From Oidiodendron maius Zn (Eukaryota > Ascomycota > Leotiomycetes > Myxotrichaceae), in assembly GCA_000827325.1 (NCBI GenBank), contig KN832877.1, positions 744,001 to 808,000 on the forward strand: a DNA stretch of 64,000 bases, given 5' to 3'. The notes under the pieces are model-generated. The model was not told the origin of the DNA. It made no database searches and worked only from the letters and a program-made list of their open reading frames with translations. Positions 1-11,633 of this stretch are shown here, one piece after another (positions within the stretch are counted from its first letter, which is position 1; each line of letters starts with the position of its first letter). The translations under genes and the position numbers were made by a program.

Positions 1-1432
1 GCCACTGATCGTTACTGAGGTTGGGGATGAGCGGCTCACCAGATTCTTTGAGAGTAGTGATGAGGTCGGTAGCTTCATCTGAGCCATATACTCGAGAGAC
101 TAGAGCATGTGCGTAGGCTGGCTTGTAAGGCACCCATTCGACAACATCATGACCCGCCTCTTTGAGAGTTGTTGCAACTGTTTCAACACCACGAAGAATT
201 GGGGGGTGTGGGAGGACCTGTTGTGTGTCACGAGGAGAGTTCCGAATTTGCAGGATTTACTTACTATGCTGTTACTGTTATAGTATGCGAGCGTCAGTCT
301 GCCTGAAGAGAGTTTTAATTTCACGGCGTTTTCTTCTGACTGCCTCCATGGTATGGGTATCACTTTGGAGTCATATTTCCAAGGTTCTTCGGCAAGGACG
401 GATTTGACAAAGAGGCGCATATCTAATTAAGTTAGCCAAGCAAGTTTGAGTGTAGTAGATGCTGTGTATTTGACCCTTGATAGAATGCGTCAAAGGACCG
501 CAGACACTAGGTACCGACTCCTGGCCTTCCATAGAGCTTACTTTTTGTTAATATTTATCTTAGTAATTACACGAGGCTTACTTTGCCATTTTTGCGTATG
601 GAAGTCTCCCATGCGAAGGTCGGAGACCATATAGAAAATTGAAGGCAGCAGGAACTCGAATACTTCCACCTGGTCAGGATTAGAATAATCCATGGACATG
701 CTTTCCACTCCACTTACCAAGGTCAGTGCCGAAGCCAATAACCCCCCCTCGAAATCCGACAATGGCTCCTTCGCCTCCAGAGCTGCCGCCAGGAGATAAA
801 TTCTTATTTCGGGGGTTCACTGTTCGACCAATGACATTGTTGATGGTCTCGCATATCATCAGGGTTTGAGGCACACTGGTCTTGACATAGAATACTGCGC
901 CCGCTTTGTAAAGGAGCGTTACTATAACAGAGTCTTCCGTAGCATACTTTCCAACCCAAGAGACGTATCCCATACACGTTTCTAAACCCTGAAGAATTAA
1001 ATCGTGTTACACCAAACTTCACTATAGACCCACCTTGATGTGGCACTGATCTTTCAAGGAGATAGGGAGTCCATGCAATGGCCCTACCGTCTTGCCCGTT
1101 TTCTCATAGTGGGCATCGAGCTCACGAGCACGAGCAAGCGCAATCTCCGGAAAGAATTCGAGGGCACAATTGAGGAGCTGGTGAGCGAGGGCGGCTCTTT
1201 TCAGAAACGCCGTGGTGACGGCGACTGATGTGAGCTTCCCCATGGCGAGTTCTGCGACCAAGTCCGTAGCACTGGACTCAGTGATTGCTAATTCCTCGGT
1301 CGATAAAATGCCGCTAGCTTTGGGATAATCCATGACATTGCTGGTTTTGGGAATGGAACTGATACGCCATTCTGGTGGGATAGAGGCAGTAATGCGGGCC
1401 TTCTTATCCGCAGCTATTTCCTCCCAGGTCAT
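1..1432 (-). CDS. acetamidase-type amidase, 3' end outside window
   Basis: Amidase-signature hydrolase that should cleave a small amide to acid plus ammonia, probably in the cytosol for nitrogen use. The start at 1432 gives MTWEEIAADKKARI. Six exons can be joined: 1432-1034, 988-718, 669-582, 536-475, 422-265 and 217-1. The first five total 978 nt in one frame. All three parts of the Ser-cisSer-Lys triad are visible: the Lys in 'PISLKDQ', the cis-Ser in 'GGSSGGEGA', and the nucleophile Ser in 'GTDLGGSIR', which is created by splicing 718 to 669. Later text ('PWRQSE', 'HDVVEWVPYKPAYAH') matches fungal amdS-type enzymes closely. The 475/422 intron has a weak donor (gtcaaa). The gene runs off the left edge, so the C-terminus is unseen. 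The substrate is not determined; general amidase is the alternative name. Confidence 0.9.
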
Positions 1433-2419
1433 ATTTAAGCTTGTTAGTCAAATTAAAAAGATGCAACACTCTGACAAATAGTGACCAGTCAATAATATCG
1501 TTTCCGGCACTGCCTATAGCAATTTGTATTGAAGGATAAGGGAGACTCTTCAAGGGTGGGCTCATGGCCGTGTCGGTTTCTCGGAGTCCATCGCTTCGGA
1601 GCCGCTTTTGCACAGGGGATGACAGAACACACAGTTCTAGACGTGAGAACTTCCTATAATTCACAAAGACTTACGATCCACGCCTAGAAGATGCTGGCAG
1701 AATTGACAACTATGCCTGTAGATTTAAAGAGTATGATCTTCCAAGAGGCGGAGATGAGCTTGTGTACCTGAGGCATCTAGCATCAGGTGTAAAGTGAGTA
1801 TTGCTCAACAGCTAAAACTCTTTGCCATAATAATAATAGGGATATAAGACAATTGCAATATAACCGAGTAGAATTGGAGGTGCTGGAAATTGCGTTTTTG
1901 TATGCGTTTGGTACTGAATGTGTTGATATGGATCACGTGGCAGCCTCCGACTCTGATTTCGCTTAGAAGCTCTGCTGGCGCTGGGATTTCTCACGGTCTT
2001 TCCTGTCTCTCTCCTCCACAAACCAGCAGGCCGCTCCGCAGACAACCTCTGCAGGACTGGTACAAAGGCAGTCTGCTATTGATATGGCACAAGCATGCCC
2101 TTGCTAACGCCATGCACTAACTTCCTTTACGGCTTGCAGATCGACGAGCAACCAGCTCTTTCTTTGCTTTCCCCTTCCACCGGCGGAATGGAGCTCTCGA
2201 CTTTTTTTCTCTTCGCCTCAGGCCCCAATGTCGGGTTGCCACGGGTTTGGTCGGAGTCTCGGTTCCCCCACACCCCAGATCTCCACAGTATGTACAAGTA
2301 AGTCGACCAACAGCCACCCACGCAACTTCCGGCTTGTGTGCAACTTCCTGCCACTTCTCCCACTGCTGCCGCTTCTTCTCTTCCTTCGTGCAATTCCTCC
2401 TCTACCACCGCTACGAGCA
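1433..2419. other. intergenic region between divergent amidase and HIBADH genes
   Basis: About 1 kb holding the two upstream regions. Several short open frames cross it, but none has a recognisable domain or a continuation by splicing. A pyrimidine-rich stretch (about 2335-2410) lies just before the dehydrogenase start, as is common in fungal leaders. I see no RNA gene. Confidence 0.6.
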
Positions 2420-3731
2420 ATGCGTTCCAGCGTCAGGATGTCGGCACCCGCGCTGCGCGCAATCTGCCAACCCACGCAACAGAGATACTTTTCTGTTTCT
2501 GCCCGTAGTCGAGCGCAATGGGGCTTCATCGGCCTTGGTCAAATGGGTATACCTGATGCCCACGCGAGTCAGTCAGAGCTCCATTAACTGATAACGGACA
2601 GGTTACAACATGGCTCGCAACTTACAATCAAAGCTCCCAGCATCAGACTCCCTGCGCGTGTACGACATCAATGCTCAGATTCTGGAGAGGTTCGTGAATG
2701 AGACCAAGGCGTCGAGCGGTGCTGCAGTCCAGGTTGCAGATACTGTGCGGAACGCGGCTGAGAACTCGGTAGGTCTACACTCTTGCGTTACTCTGCCAAT
2801 CCTCTATCCTCCCACTTCCACTCCAATTAAGTGATGAGTTTGTCCATGAATGATCTAAGTTGGGCTCTTCCGTCTTGGTTGATCTTCACCTGATTTTAAA
2901 ATAATACAATAAAGCCAATCCTCTGATATACCTTCAAAACTCAGTCCAGTCCACAATTCCTTACTCTTTTAGCCTCATGCTTACCCTTCCTCCTAGGAAA
3001 CAACAATTACTGTGCTCCCCGAGCCATCGCACGTGAACAATGTCTTCGGCCAGATCCTCAAGCCCCCGCTCTCTACTGAGATCGTCGCCAATCCTAACCG
3101 GCTATTCATTGACTGTTCAACCATCGATCCCTCCTCCTCCCGCGAGGTCGCCAATGCAGTTCACAGCACTCAGCAAGGTCGATTCGTCGACGCCCCCATG
3201 TCTGGCGGCGTCGTTGGTGCCAAAGCGGGAACTTTGACATTCATGCTAGGCGCCCCCGAGCCACTCGTGTCCCGCGTCGAGGCTATCCTGTTGATGATGG
3301 GCAAAAGAGTTGTGCACTGTGGGCCCCAGGGAGCTGGCCTCTCTGGGAAACTCGCCAACAATTATCTCCTGGCCATCAACAACATCGCGACGGCTGAGGC
3401 CCTGAACCTTGGGATCAAATGGGGGCTAGATGGCAAGGTCTTGAGCAATCTGATCAACATCAGCACAGGCAAGTGTTGGCCCAGCGAGGTTAACAACCCC
3501 GTCAAGGGTGTTGTAGAGGGCGCCCCAGCCGGCAGGGACTACAGTGGTGGGTTCGGCATTGGGCTCATGAAAAAAGACCTGAAGCTGGCTATTCAAGCTG
3601 CGTCGGAAGCCGGCGCCCGTCTAGAGCTCGGCGCAAAGGCGCAGGAGGTTTACGAGGCCGCATCGGAGCAGGAGGATTGCAAAGGCAGAGACTTCTCCGT
3701 CGTGTACCGGTATATTGGTGGGAATGAATAG
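2420..3731 (+). CDS. 3-hydroxyisobutyrate dehydrogenase, mitochondrial
   Basis: NAD-dependent oxidation of 3-hydroxyisobutyrate to methylmalonate semialdehyde in valine breakdown. Exons 2420-2546, 2602-2768 and 2997-3731 give 342 residues. The N-terminus (MRSSVRMSAPALRAI, then 'QQRYFSVSARSRA') is basic and hydroxylated, typical of a mitochondrial presequence. It is followed by the Rossmann start 'WGFIGLGQMGYNMARNL', whose GxGxMG is formed across the first intron. The substrate-binding motif 'DAPMSGGVVGAKAGTLTFM' and the catalytic-Lys motif 'GKLANNYLLAINN' are both present. Length is normal for the family. The downstream gene (ddb1) is convergent, 286 bp away. The family is certain; substrate preference within the beta-hydroxyacid dehydrogenases is inferred. 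Confidence 0.93.
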
Positions 3732-3885
3732 AGAGTGAGAATAGCCAGCGCCACGGCGGTGTTATGGACAGCATTAAAAGAGGTAGCGTTACCCTGAGCA
3801 TAAAGGCATATATACCTAGGTAGCATTGCATAGTGCAAATGTAGGATTCAGTTCCTTGCCAGCTATTTGGACGTCTCCTCTATGT

Positions 3886-3912
3886 TCTTTCGTTCTTTCG
3901 TTCTTTCTTACG
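3886..3912. repeat. short tandem repeat (ttcgttct-type, 3 copies)
   Basis: About three copies of an 8-nt pyrimidine-rich unit (gttctttc) in the short gap between the convergent HIBADH and ddb1 genes. It probably lies in 3' untranslated sequence. Confidence 0.6.
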
Positions 3913-4017
3913 TAGCCCCTCCAATGAACGCCTAAATACATGCACATCCTATCCCTTGACCTCGTACACTCATCTCATCATGGTAGATTCATACAACAAC
4001 ATACACACACATGCTCT

Positions 4018-7000
4018 CTAATGCAGCCTCTTCAACTCCTCCACCATATTCCTCACATCCTCTACCGACGGTCCCAAACCCTTACACACCTCACCCTGGA
4101 CTGTTTCATCCAGGTCCAAGAAGCGCTCGATGAGCTCGCCATCCACGAACCTATACGGCGCGTCGTGCTCCGCGTTATCGGTCTTGAAGGAGCGGTACTG
4201 CACGAAGTCAAGATCGCCGAGCGTACTCACAGTGGCGCTCATGCGATCCTGCAGACGCATCAGTAGGTCCTGTGAGCCAGAGGAGATGGTAGAGAATAGA
4301 TAGATGGAGCCTTCTGTCTGTAGATTCATGTGAGTATTGGCTCGATGTATAATAGAGGGATGGATTGGGCAAAGACTTACTGTAGCCAGAAATGCCTTGG
4401 GGATTACCATGGCGGTTGCAGACGGCTCCACCTGGATCTTGACGATCTTGTTAACTTGTTCTCCAAGGTTCATCTCGCTGGTCATTTCGAGTCGTTTTCG
4501 GTCTTCCAGAGTCACGCCGTTGATGTTGCGTCGCAACACGAGGAGGTTGCCGTAGTGGTCACTCTCAAGGTACGACTGTTCTTCAATATGAACAACACTT
4601 GTCGTCCAGATAGCATCCATATGCCGAGCTACTTCGTGCAGGGTGTCAGGAAGGCCCTCTTTCCCCGGCGTATATTCCACCAAGGAGATTGATTTCATCA
4701 TGTCTCCCACCGTGATGATATTTTCTGAAATATCTAGGGAAATGGGACAAGTCGACGTCCGGTATGTTGCTATTTTCGATAGCGACGCCGCTGTCTCGGT
4801 CGTTTCGGTGTAGTTATAGATGACGACAGTTTTTACCAGAGCCGCAACAATCTTCCCATCAAGTATGGCAAGTTTCCTGCATGCGCCTCTCAAAACGTGG
4901 CTCATAATCAGGTACGGACTCCTCCCACTGTCGACACCAAAGACAAGTATCCGGCCCCCAACATTTGCATCTTTACACTCGTCCTCTAGATAACTCGTTC
5001 CGACAATGAATCTCTCCGCTGGTATCCCATCGCCATACCGGATAGGCAGCTCGGCGCGAATTATACACTCGATCAACTCTGGCCCATTACCATCCTTCAG
5101 TTGAAAGGATTTGCCTATATCACCAAACAAAACGTCCTCCACAAGCCTGAAGTTGCTTGTGACAATCTCCTCTCCTTTGATTAGCTCCTTCTTAATGCAC
5201 CCGATAGCAAATGCACGCTCCTTTTGAGAATAGCAGACACTCCTAACAGTTTCGCCAATTTGAAGGGTTCTAACATGCGTTTTCCTCTCCGAGTCTGTGT
5301 GGCAGATTTTCAGATTCTCTGGCGTGGCAACAATAATCGAGTCGGGGTATGCCCTACTGTTGAATGAACAAATATGGGTTGCGTCTTCAGCTGTAACTGC
5401 AGAGTACACGATCCGACCTTCGGATCCATATATCAAACTAGGATGCTCACAGATGGCAAATACGTTGAAAAGGCCATTGTTTCGCGGCAGTATCTGGAAT
5501 TGAGCTTGCTGGGTGCCGAGAACAATGCTTTTCTTTCCAGACAGCGAGAAATCTTTCTTGTTGACATTGAAAACAAGGACAATGCCATCCTCTATAGCAA
5601 CAAATAGTGTTGGTCCTGATGTATCTTCCGGCAAGATCTGAGTCATGACTATATTCCTAGGGATGGATGTACTGTCTGCTCGGCGTAGATCCTCGGTATA
5701 GATGACCTCTAGCGTCATGAGATTTAAAATTGAGATGGATCCAGACTGCCAGAACCCAACAACTCCAATGTTTGGATGATTGTTCGGTGTATGAACGCAA
5801 GCTACTTGACTGTCTGTTCCTAAATGAAGCATCGCAATTTCTTTAAGGCCCGACAAGATATCCAGCGAGACCAGAGTAACGCCATTTGCGGACAACAGAA
5901 GACGACCGTTATTTGTAGATGCGGCTGTTATAACTTGATCCGGAGGGGGTTTCCACTCTGCGGCAATGCCATTTGCGCTAAGAATTTTGGCCGAGATGTT
6001 AGTCACTTGTAAAAGCCAGCCGTTGTGAAGATTAGACGCCAATAGAGTAGGTTGGTCGAATGAAAACCCTCTAAAGCATTCAAGCTCTTCAATCTCTCCC
6101 TCAAGACCAAACTTAAATATTCGAGTCTCGATAGGGAGCGAGACAACAACTATGTCATCGCCCTGGTGGGATCCACTTGATTGTAAAGAGAATAGGCCGT
6201 TTATATGTTCGATATCAGCCAAGATGCCAATGTCTTCCAGGCCCACTCCACTTCGAACGCTTCTCAAGCTGCCCTCTTCCCATGCGCCACTTCCTGTAAC
6301 TAATCGAGCTTGACCAGAGGAATATTCATTGGTCTGTCCTTCTCCATTCCCACCACCCATGTCCATGACAGTGAAATCTAGGATTGGGGCAATATTTGGC
6401 ATAGTTTGCAAAATTTCAATGCTTTCCTCACCTGGATCAAGATTAAAACGCACGACTTGCGAATCTCCTTCATGAGAAGCAATATATAGCAAGTCATCTC
6501 CCAAGTGGACCAGCACTGTAGCTTTGGTGATTTTCCCAAGTAGCCGCATCTCCATGCCCTTCACCACAGCTCCGTCGACATCAAGAGTTAGCAAATAGAG
6601 ACGGGCATAATTATCTGCAAGAAAGTAATTCAAATCATCGTATCGTTCCCATGCCACAAAAATCGAAGCCTCCTTTAAAGCGTACTCGACTCTTGCACCA
6701 CTCTCATCGTCCAGGTATGTCATCTTAACCTCGCCTACCACTATGACACCACCCAGTTGTGCCTTCGCAGTAGCCGTATTTCTCACCATATATCTCTTCT
6801 GCTCGACCTCCCCTTTCGAAACTGGTATTAGATGACTGGCCCCAAAATCTAGATCGTCAAAGTTGTTCTCTCGGTCTTTAAGTGGATTGAATGTCGAGTA
6901 CTGCCCCTTATCATCCACGATTCTATATGTAGCTAGCCGCACTTCCGGATGGGCCTTCCCATCGTTGTATAATATCGCAAGTTTCGGTTGTCTCGTGTCC

Positions 7001-7569
7001 GAGTAGAGAAATCTGCTTGCCCGCACTTGAAGTTCTGTGATTCTGACCTGCTCTGGTCGGTCTAGATAGTCTCCTGCTGCCTTTCTTGGCTTTATAATCT
7101 TGACAAGGTTTAGTATGCCTTCGAAGAGCTCCATGACCAAATATTGGCCCGTGGGATCAACAACGCATCGATCTCGACTTTGTGAGTCCCTCAGATGCTT
7201 ATCCGTCACATCCACAAATGACTGAACTGTATCGAGTCGTCGCGTTTCTGGATTCCAGGCCACAGTAAAATATTGTGATCGCAGAGTGCCTATGAAGAGG
7301 TGGTCTGTCGTAGCCCCAAAGGGTCGGATCTTTTCGAGCATCGAGACGCGTCCGAAGATGGCTTGCGTATGGATCATTACCAGACCCTCTGAGGAGAGCG
7401 TCCATATCTCTACACGGTTTGCCTTTCTATTGGTATGTCAGTCTGTGATGATAAAATATGTCGGTCAGTCGTACGCAAGGACAAGACATTCCTCCTCTGC
7501 GTCAAACAGATTCAGCATCAGAGCATGGCGAACACTGCTAGGCCGATGTATAGGAGCGAGATACGCCAT
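4018..7569 (-). CDS. ddb1: DNA damage-binding protein 1 (DDB1), CUL4 ligase adaptor
   Basis: Large WD-type triple beta-propeller protein linking DCAF substrate receptors to cullin-4 in CRL4 ubiquitin ligases; it acts in UV-damage repair, replication control and, in fungi, heterochromatin. I place the start at 7569 in a small first exon (7569-7475, MAYLAPIHRPSSVRHALM). A 48-nt intron precedes exon 2 (7426-4381), and exon 3 is 4317-4018. The total of 3441 nt gives 1146 residues, close to the roughly 1140 of animal DDB1. Recognisable blocks include 'EEECLVLAKANRVEIW' across intron 1, the long MMS1-type N-terminal half, and the CPSF_A C-terminus ('GSIYLFSTISSGSQDLLMRL', then 'RFVDGELIERFLDL'). 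The second intron (4380-4318, 63 nt) has no stop and keeps frame if retained. Confidence 0.95.
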
Positions 7570-7981
7570 CGTGAAACCTCTAAGTATGGTGAGGAAGGCG
7601 ATGGCGTGAGGTGTTGTTGAAGATTGGAAATTCGATTGTCGGAAGCTCCTCCGAAATCTTACTAAAGTGTAGCTATGGTGCTTATCGCCATATGGACATA
7701 ACAGGCACGAACACCCTTAAAGATGCTCGCTGGGCGCAAATTTACGATCAATTGGCAAACAACAAAAAGGTGATTAAATAGTCCTATTTTAAAACCGGGC
7801 CAAAAAACATGTACAGTAGTTGGATCAGATCAGCGTATTCACACTTGAGATTTATGTGATTACTCATTATCATTTTCAGTCTAAACGCCGATTTTATGCG
7901 GGGTATCTCTTTTCCACCCAGACAATTCAGGTAAGAAAAATTCTAAGACGAGCTCATCGACTAGACCGCTGTTCTCGCGGT
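7570..7981. other. intergenic region, ddb1 upstream and RPC5 downstream
   Basis: About 410 bp between the ddb1 start and the stop of the next minus-strand gene. It is AT-rich with no open frame of note, and probably holds the ddb1 promoter and the RPC5 3' untranslated region. Confidence 0.5.
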
Positions 7982-9126
7982 TCAGTCTAGATAAGGGCTT
8001 CCAATAATCGAAGAGTCACTCTCATCACCTTCAACTGTTCCCTCTTTGCTCTTCTCTTTTTCTTTGCCTTTGATCTTCTCTTTCACTGCGCTGCCAGCCT
8101 TCTTCCTAGATAATTTCGCTGCATCTCTAGTGAGGCTGATAGTATCTAGAAGGCTCTCGTCCTGAAACCCACTTGATAGATGCTGTGTTTGCCCTGTGGG
8201 CCTTTGTGTCTCTATGACCTCGTCGGCAACAAACAGGTTCTCATGGAATTTTTCCCAGGCATCTTCACTATCCTCGTCAATGTACCGGTGATGAGTCCAG
8301 CGTTCTTGTTGCACTGCAATAATCTTTTCCGTCATATTTTCACCTGTATCTTCTTCACCATCTGTTGAGGACTTAACAGTCATGTGAACAGCTCGGGCTT
8401 CAAGTGAACGTGAGGAAGCAGCCGCAGGTTCTCGGGCTCGAAGTTGGTGCTCTAGTTCAGCTTGCGCGTCAATGTGGTGAAATTGGGGCCGCATTTGCAC
8501 AATCTGGTCAGCTGGTGTAAGATGCAGTTGATCTAGACACGAGACACGATATGTTAGTTATGCCAAGTACAAAGGATAGGGGTCTTACTGTCGCGCCAAA
8601 CCCCAATCATGTACTGGGGATTGGTGTCCTCTTTAGGGACGCACTGCCCACCCAGAGTCTGCTTATTCAAGACTTGATCCCTTTGTACAGACCCTGCATA
8701 GTCTGCAATCAACTTCTCTTGACTAAGCTCATCCTCTACTTCACCCCGTCCGCGTCCTCTCCCGGTTGGCTGCGCGCCGCCAATTCCAAAACCACCTGGC
8801 ATGCCATGACTGCCACCGCCCTTCGTCATGCTGCTCTTCTTCACTGAGTCACCCCATGTGATTCCCTTCTCTCGATCATAGTTTCGCCAGACATCAACTG
8901 GAACGTCAATTTCAACCATTCCAGCCTCCGGCTTAATCCGTAGATTAAAAGGTTTAGACTCGTTCTCTTGAGAGTAGTGTTGCTTTGCGTCACGGTTCGG
9001 GAATTGCAGTACATAGATTTGGCGGTCGCCAGAAATGCCAGGTCTTATGTAGACATCATAAGATGCCCTGATTGGATCTGGATCTGTAAGCTCCAGGTCG
9101 GCGTCAATCATTCTGATGTCACCCAT
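7982..9126 (-). CDS. RNA polymerase III subunit Rpc5/Rpc37 (Sin-like family)
   Basis: Subunit of the TFIIF-like Rpc37-Rpc53 subcomplex of RNA polymerase III, which in yeast acts in termination and reinitiation at tRNA and 5S genes. Exons 9126-8589 and 8532-7982, joined over a 56-nt intron, give 362 residues. The N-terminus carries the family pattern 'IRASYDVYIRPGISGD' then 'QIYVLQFPNRD'. The splice creates 'YMIGVWRDNQLHLTP', followed by 'VQMRPQFHHIDAQ', a strongly conserved stretch in fungal Rpc5. The middle has a Gly/Arg-rich linker ('TGRGRGRGE'). The C-terminal tail is charged and low in complexity ('KEKIKGKEKEKSKEG'). The family match is by memory of conserved blocks. Confidence 0.85.
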
Positions 9127-9470
9127 TTTGGCGCTATTATTAGGTGGGTTGAAGAGACATTACAAGGCGGTAGTGGGAGCTTTTAAGAATTTAATCAACT
9201 TTATCGATAACGGATTATCTAATTCAGATCCAAGCGAGATTTTTAAGGGGCGGACCACATGACCCCCCAATCACTTTTCTCTCAGGTATTCGAGATATTC
9301 AGGCTTGCTCATAGAGCAGGATTGACGAAAGCTTGGTGAAGTAATTTTCGATTTAGATTGCAATGATTGGAACATCCCTACCTATGAAAACATAAGACCT
9401 GAAACCTGTCAGAGCAAGATCCAATTATCCTCCCACATGTCTCCTCTTTCCTTCAATTGTATATGTCAAT
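9127..9470. other. intergenic region between RPC5 start and GH127 stop
   Basis: About 340 bp, AT-rich, with no coding signal. It should contain the RPC5 promoter and the GH127 3' untranslated region. Confidence 0.5.
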
Positions 9471-11633
9471 CTAGATATTTGGCAATACTTCATCTTCAAT
9501 TTCAAAACCGACTCTCATATGACCCATGCCGCCCCTGTTGCCACGGTAATAATATGGTATGAACAAAACTTTAACATCCTTCTTCTGCAAGTCGTTTAGT
9601 TGGTCGCCGGTATAGCCAGGTATTGTACCTTTAAGCCGTTCGTATCCAGCCAAATCAATCTTTACCGCCGGAGCCGTAACTATGGTATACTGTTCTCCAT
9701 TGGAATCGTATCTAGTGCTGACTTCAAATTTGGCATTTCTAGATATCCTAACTGACTTGAAATGATCATCTACCCACTTGTTGTCCACATCTTCGGCACA
9801 ATATATTAGGGGGCCACGAGCGATTGTTATAGTGTTCTGGTTAGCGAAAGGATGGTGACGTAGTAATCTGGTTTCGAAAGTGGAGCTACTGAATCTGAAA
9901 TTTATAGGTATTCGGACATGGTTTCGTGTATAATCTGGTTGAAGTGTTATGTAAGATTTGACCGGCGTAATTTGGCTCAGTGGCTGCGGTTCTAACTATG
10001 TAAAGTTAGCCACTAGTATATCAGGTTTTAAACATACTCACAATAATAATCCTGCCATCTTCAAAAGGCTTTGCCCAACTCGGGATTCGCAGCTTAATTG
10101 TGACATTAAGAGACGACGGTGCGTCCAGAGTAAGCACACCAAAGCCCTTCCAAGGCCAGTTCGTTGACTGTCGGAAGTTGACTTGTTCACCATCCACTTC
10201 AAACCTTAACTCTGCCTGATCGTAAAGATGCACATTGATAGTCACATCCCTCCCTTTGATATCGGTAGACCACATATAGCCACCAAGCATACCAATCGTC
10301 CTAGTAACGTTTGGTGGACAGCAGGCGCAATCAAACCAATCCTCTCGTTTCATTGGCCTCTTTGGACAGCTAGCAAGATGATTTTCGTATAGAAATTCCT
10401 TACCATTTTGACTTATGCTCCCTAGAACCGTGTTGTATAATGCCAATTCCATAATATCGGCATACTTCCCATTAAGATCTAGCTGTAACATCCGCTCAGC
10501 CAGCATCATGACACCTATGCTGGCGCAAGTTTCAGCGTAGCAGCCTCCTTCGTCCGTACTCTGTGGTAGGAAATAGTCGATTCCAAATCCTTCCCACTGG
10601 TCTATAGATCCGATACCTCCGGTGAGATACATCTTTTTGTTCACCATGTTATCCCACAGTCTCTCACATGCAGTTTTGTAGCCTTCAAAACTTTTGGACC
10701 CCGGCTCAATATCACGGGAATGGCGAACTAAGTCAGCCACAGCAGTAAGAAGATACATAGCACGCACAGAATGACCTTCTATAGTGTCTTGCTCCAGGAT
10801 AGGTTTGTGTGCTTGCTGATACCAGAATGCGTTGGCGGTGGGCCAGGCATCACCCGCGGGTCTTTGTCCTGACTTATCACCGCGTTGTGCAGCTTCGGTA
10901 ATGTAAAAGTGCTTTCCCTGAGCACCAGTAGGATTTCCGCGCTCAGTAATGAAGTACTTGGCTAAATCATATGCTTTTGTATTGCCTGTTCTGGCGTAGA
11001 GCCTCAATAATGCGAGTTCAATCTCTGGATGGCCGGGATAGCCGTGAATCTGACCAGCTCCAGGACCAAACGTCCGATGAAGCAACTCGACATATTTGAC
11101 CATCGGATCCAGGAGAAGACTATTTTTGTTGTAGTGCTGGTGGCTAAGTGCAGCTTCAATTAGATGCCCAGCATTGTACCTATATCTCTTGATGAGCTCT
11201 TAAAACGGCAGATTGAACAGAACACTAACAGTTCATGCAAATCTCTTATATTGGTGAATCTAAGGCCAGGTTTCACTACTGTAAAATGAATGTTCAAGTA
11301 GCCATCTTTCCACTGCGCATTGGCAATCATATCAGTGAGCTCCCTAACTGCCTGATCAATGACCTTGTCCTCCTCGATATCTTCTTGCTGAGCAAGGAAA
11401 TAACACGCTCCTTCCAACCATTTGGCTACATCAGAATCCCAGAAGAGAGCCTTGTATCCATCTTCGTAGGTGGGATGCCACTTTAATCGAAAGGCATCGT
11501 ACCGACCAGTGTCTTTGAGAATGCCCAGTTGGCTGTGCAGCGTGTTTTTTCGTATCTTCCTGCGTCGTCCCCACCAGAAAGAATTATACTCAAAAGTGGT
11601 ATTTTGGAAGCTTTCTTGAGGGTAAGAGGCCAT
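9471..11633 (-). CDS. GH127 beta-L-arabinofuranosidase (DUF1680), cytoplasmic
   Basis: Glycoside hydrolase of family 127, which removes beta-L-arabinofuranose from hydroxyproline-linked plant glycans in the characterised bacterial member HypBA1. Exons 11633-11230, 11179-10042 and 9995-9471 give 688 residues. Catalytic features by comparison with HypBA1: the acid/base Glu in 'WEGFGIDY', zinc ligands Glu and Cys in 'YAETCASIG', and the nucleophile/zinc Cys pair in 'CACCPPNVTR'. The stretch before YAETC ('STDEGGC') is longer than the HypBA1 segment I recall and adds a Cys next to the metal site. The N-terminus (MASYPQESFQNTTFEYNSFW) has no signal peptide, so the enzyme probably works inside the cell on imported oligosaccharides. 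Family assignment is firm; substrate is inferred. Confidence 0.92.

Noticed and set aside
1404-1664. Minus-strand frame overlapping the amidase start as an upstream exon
   Set aside because: The amidase family start MTWEEIA is already complete at 1432; the frame is different.
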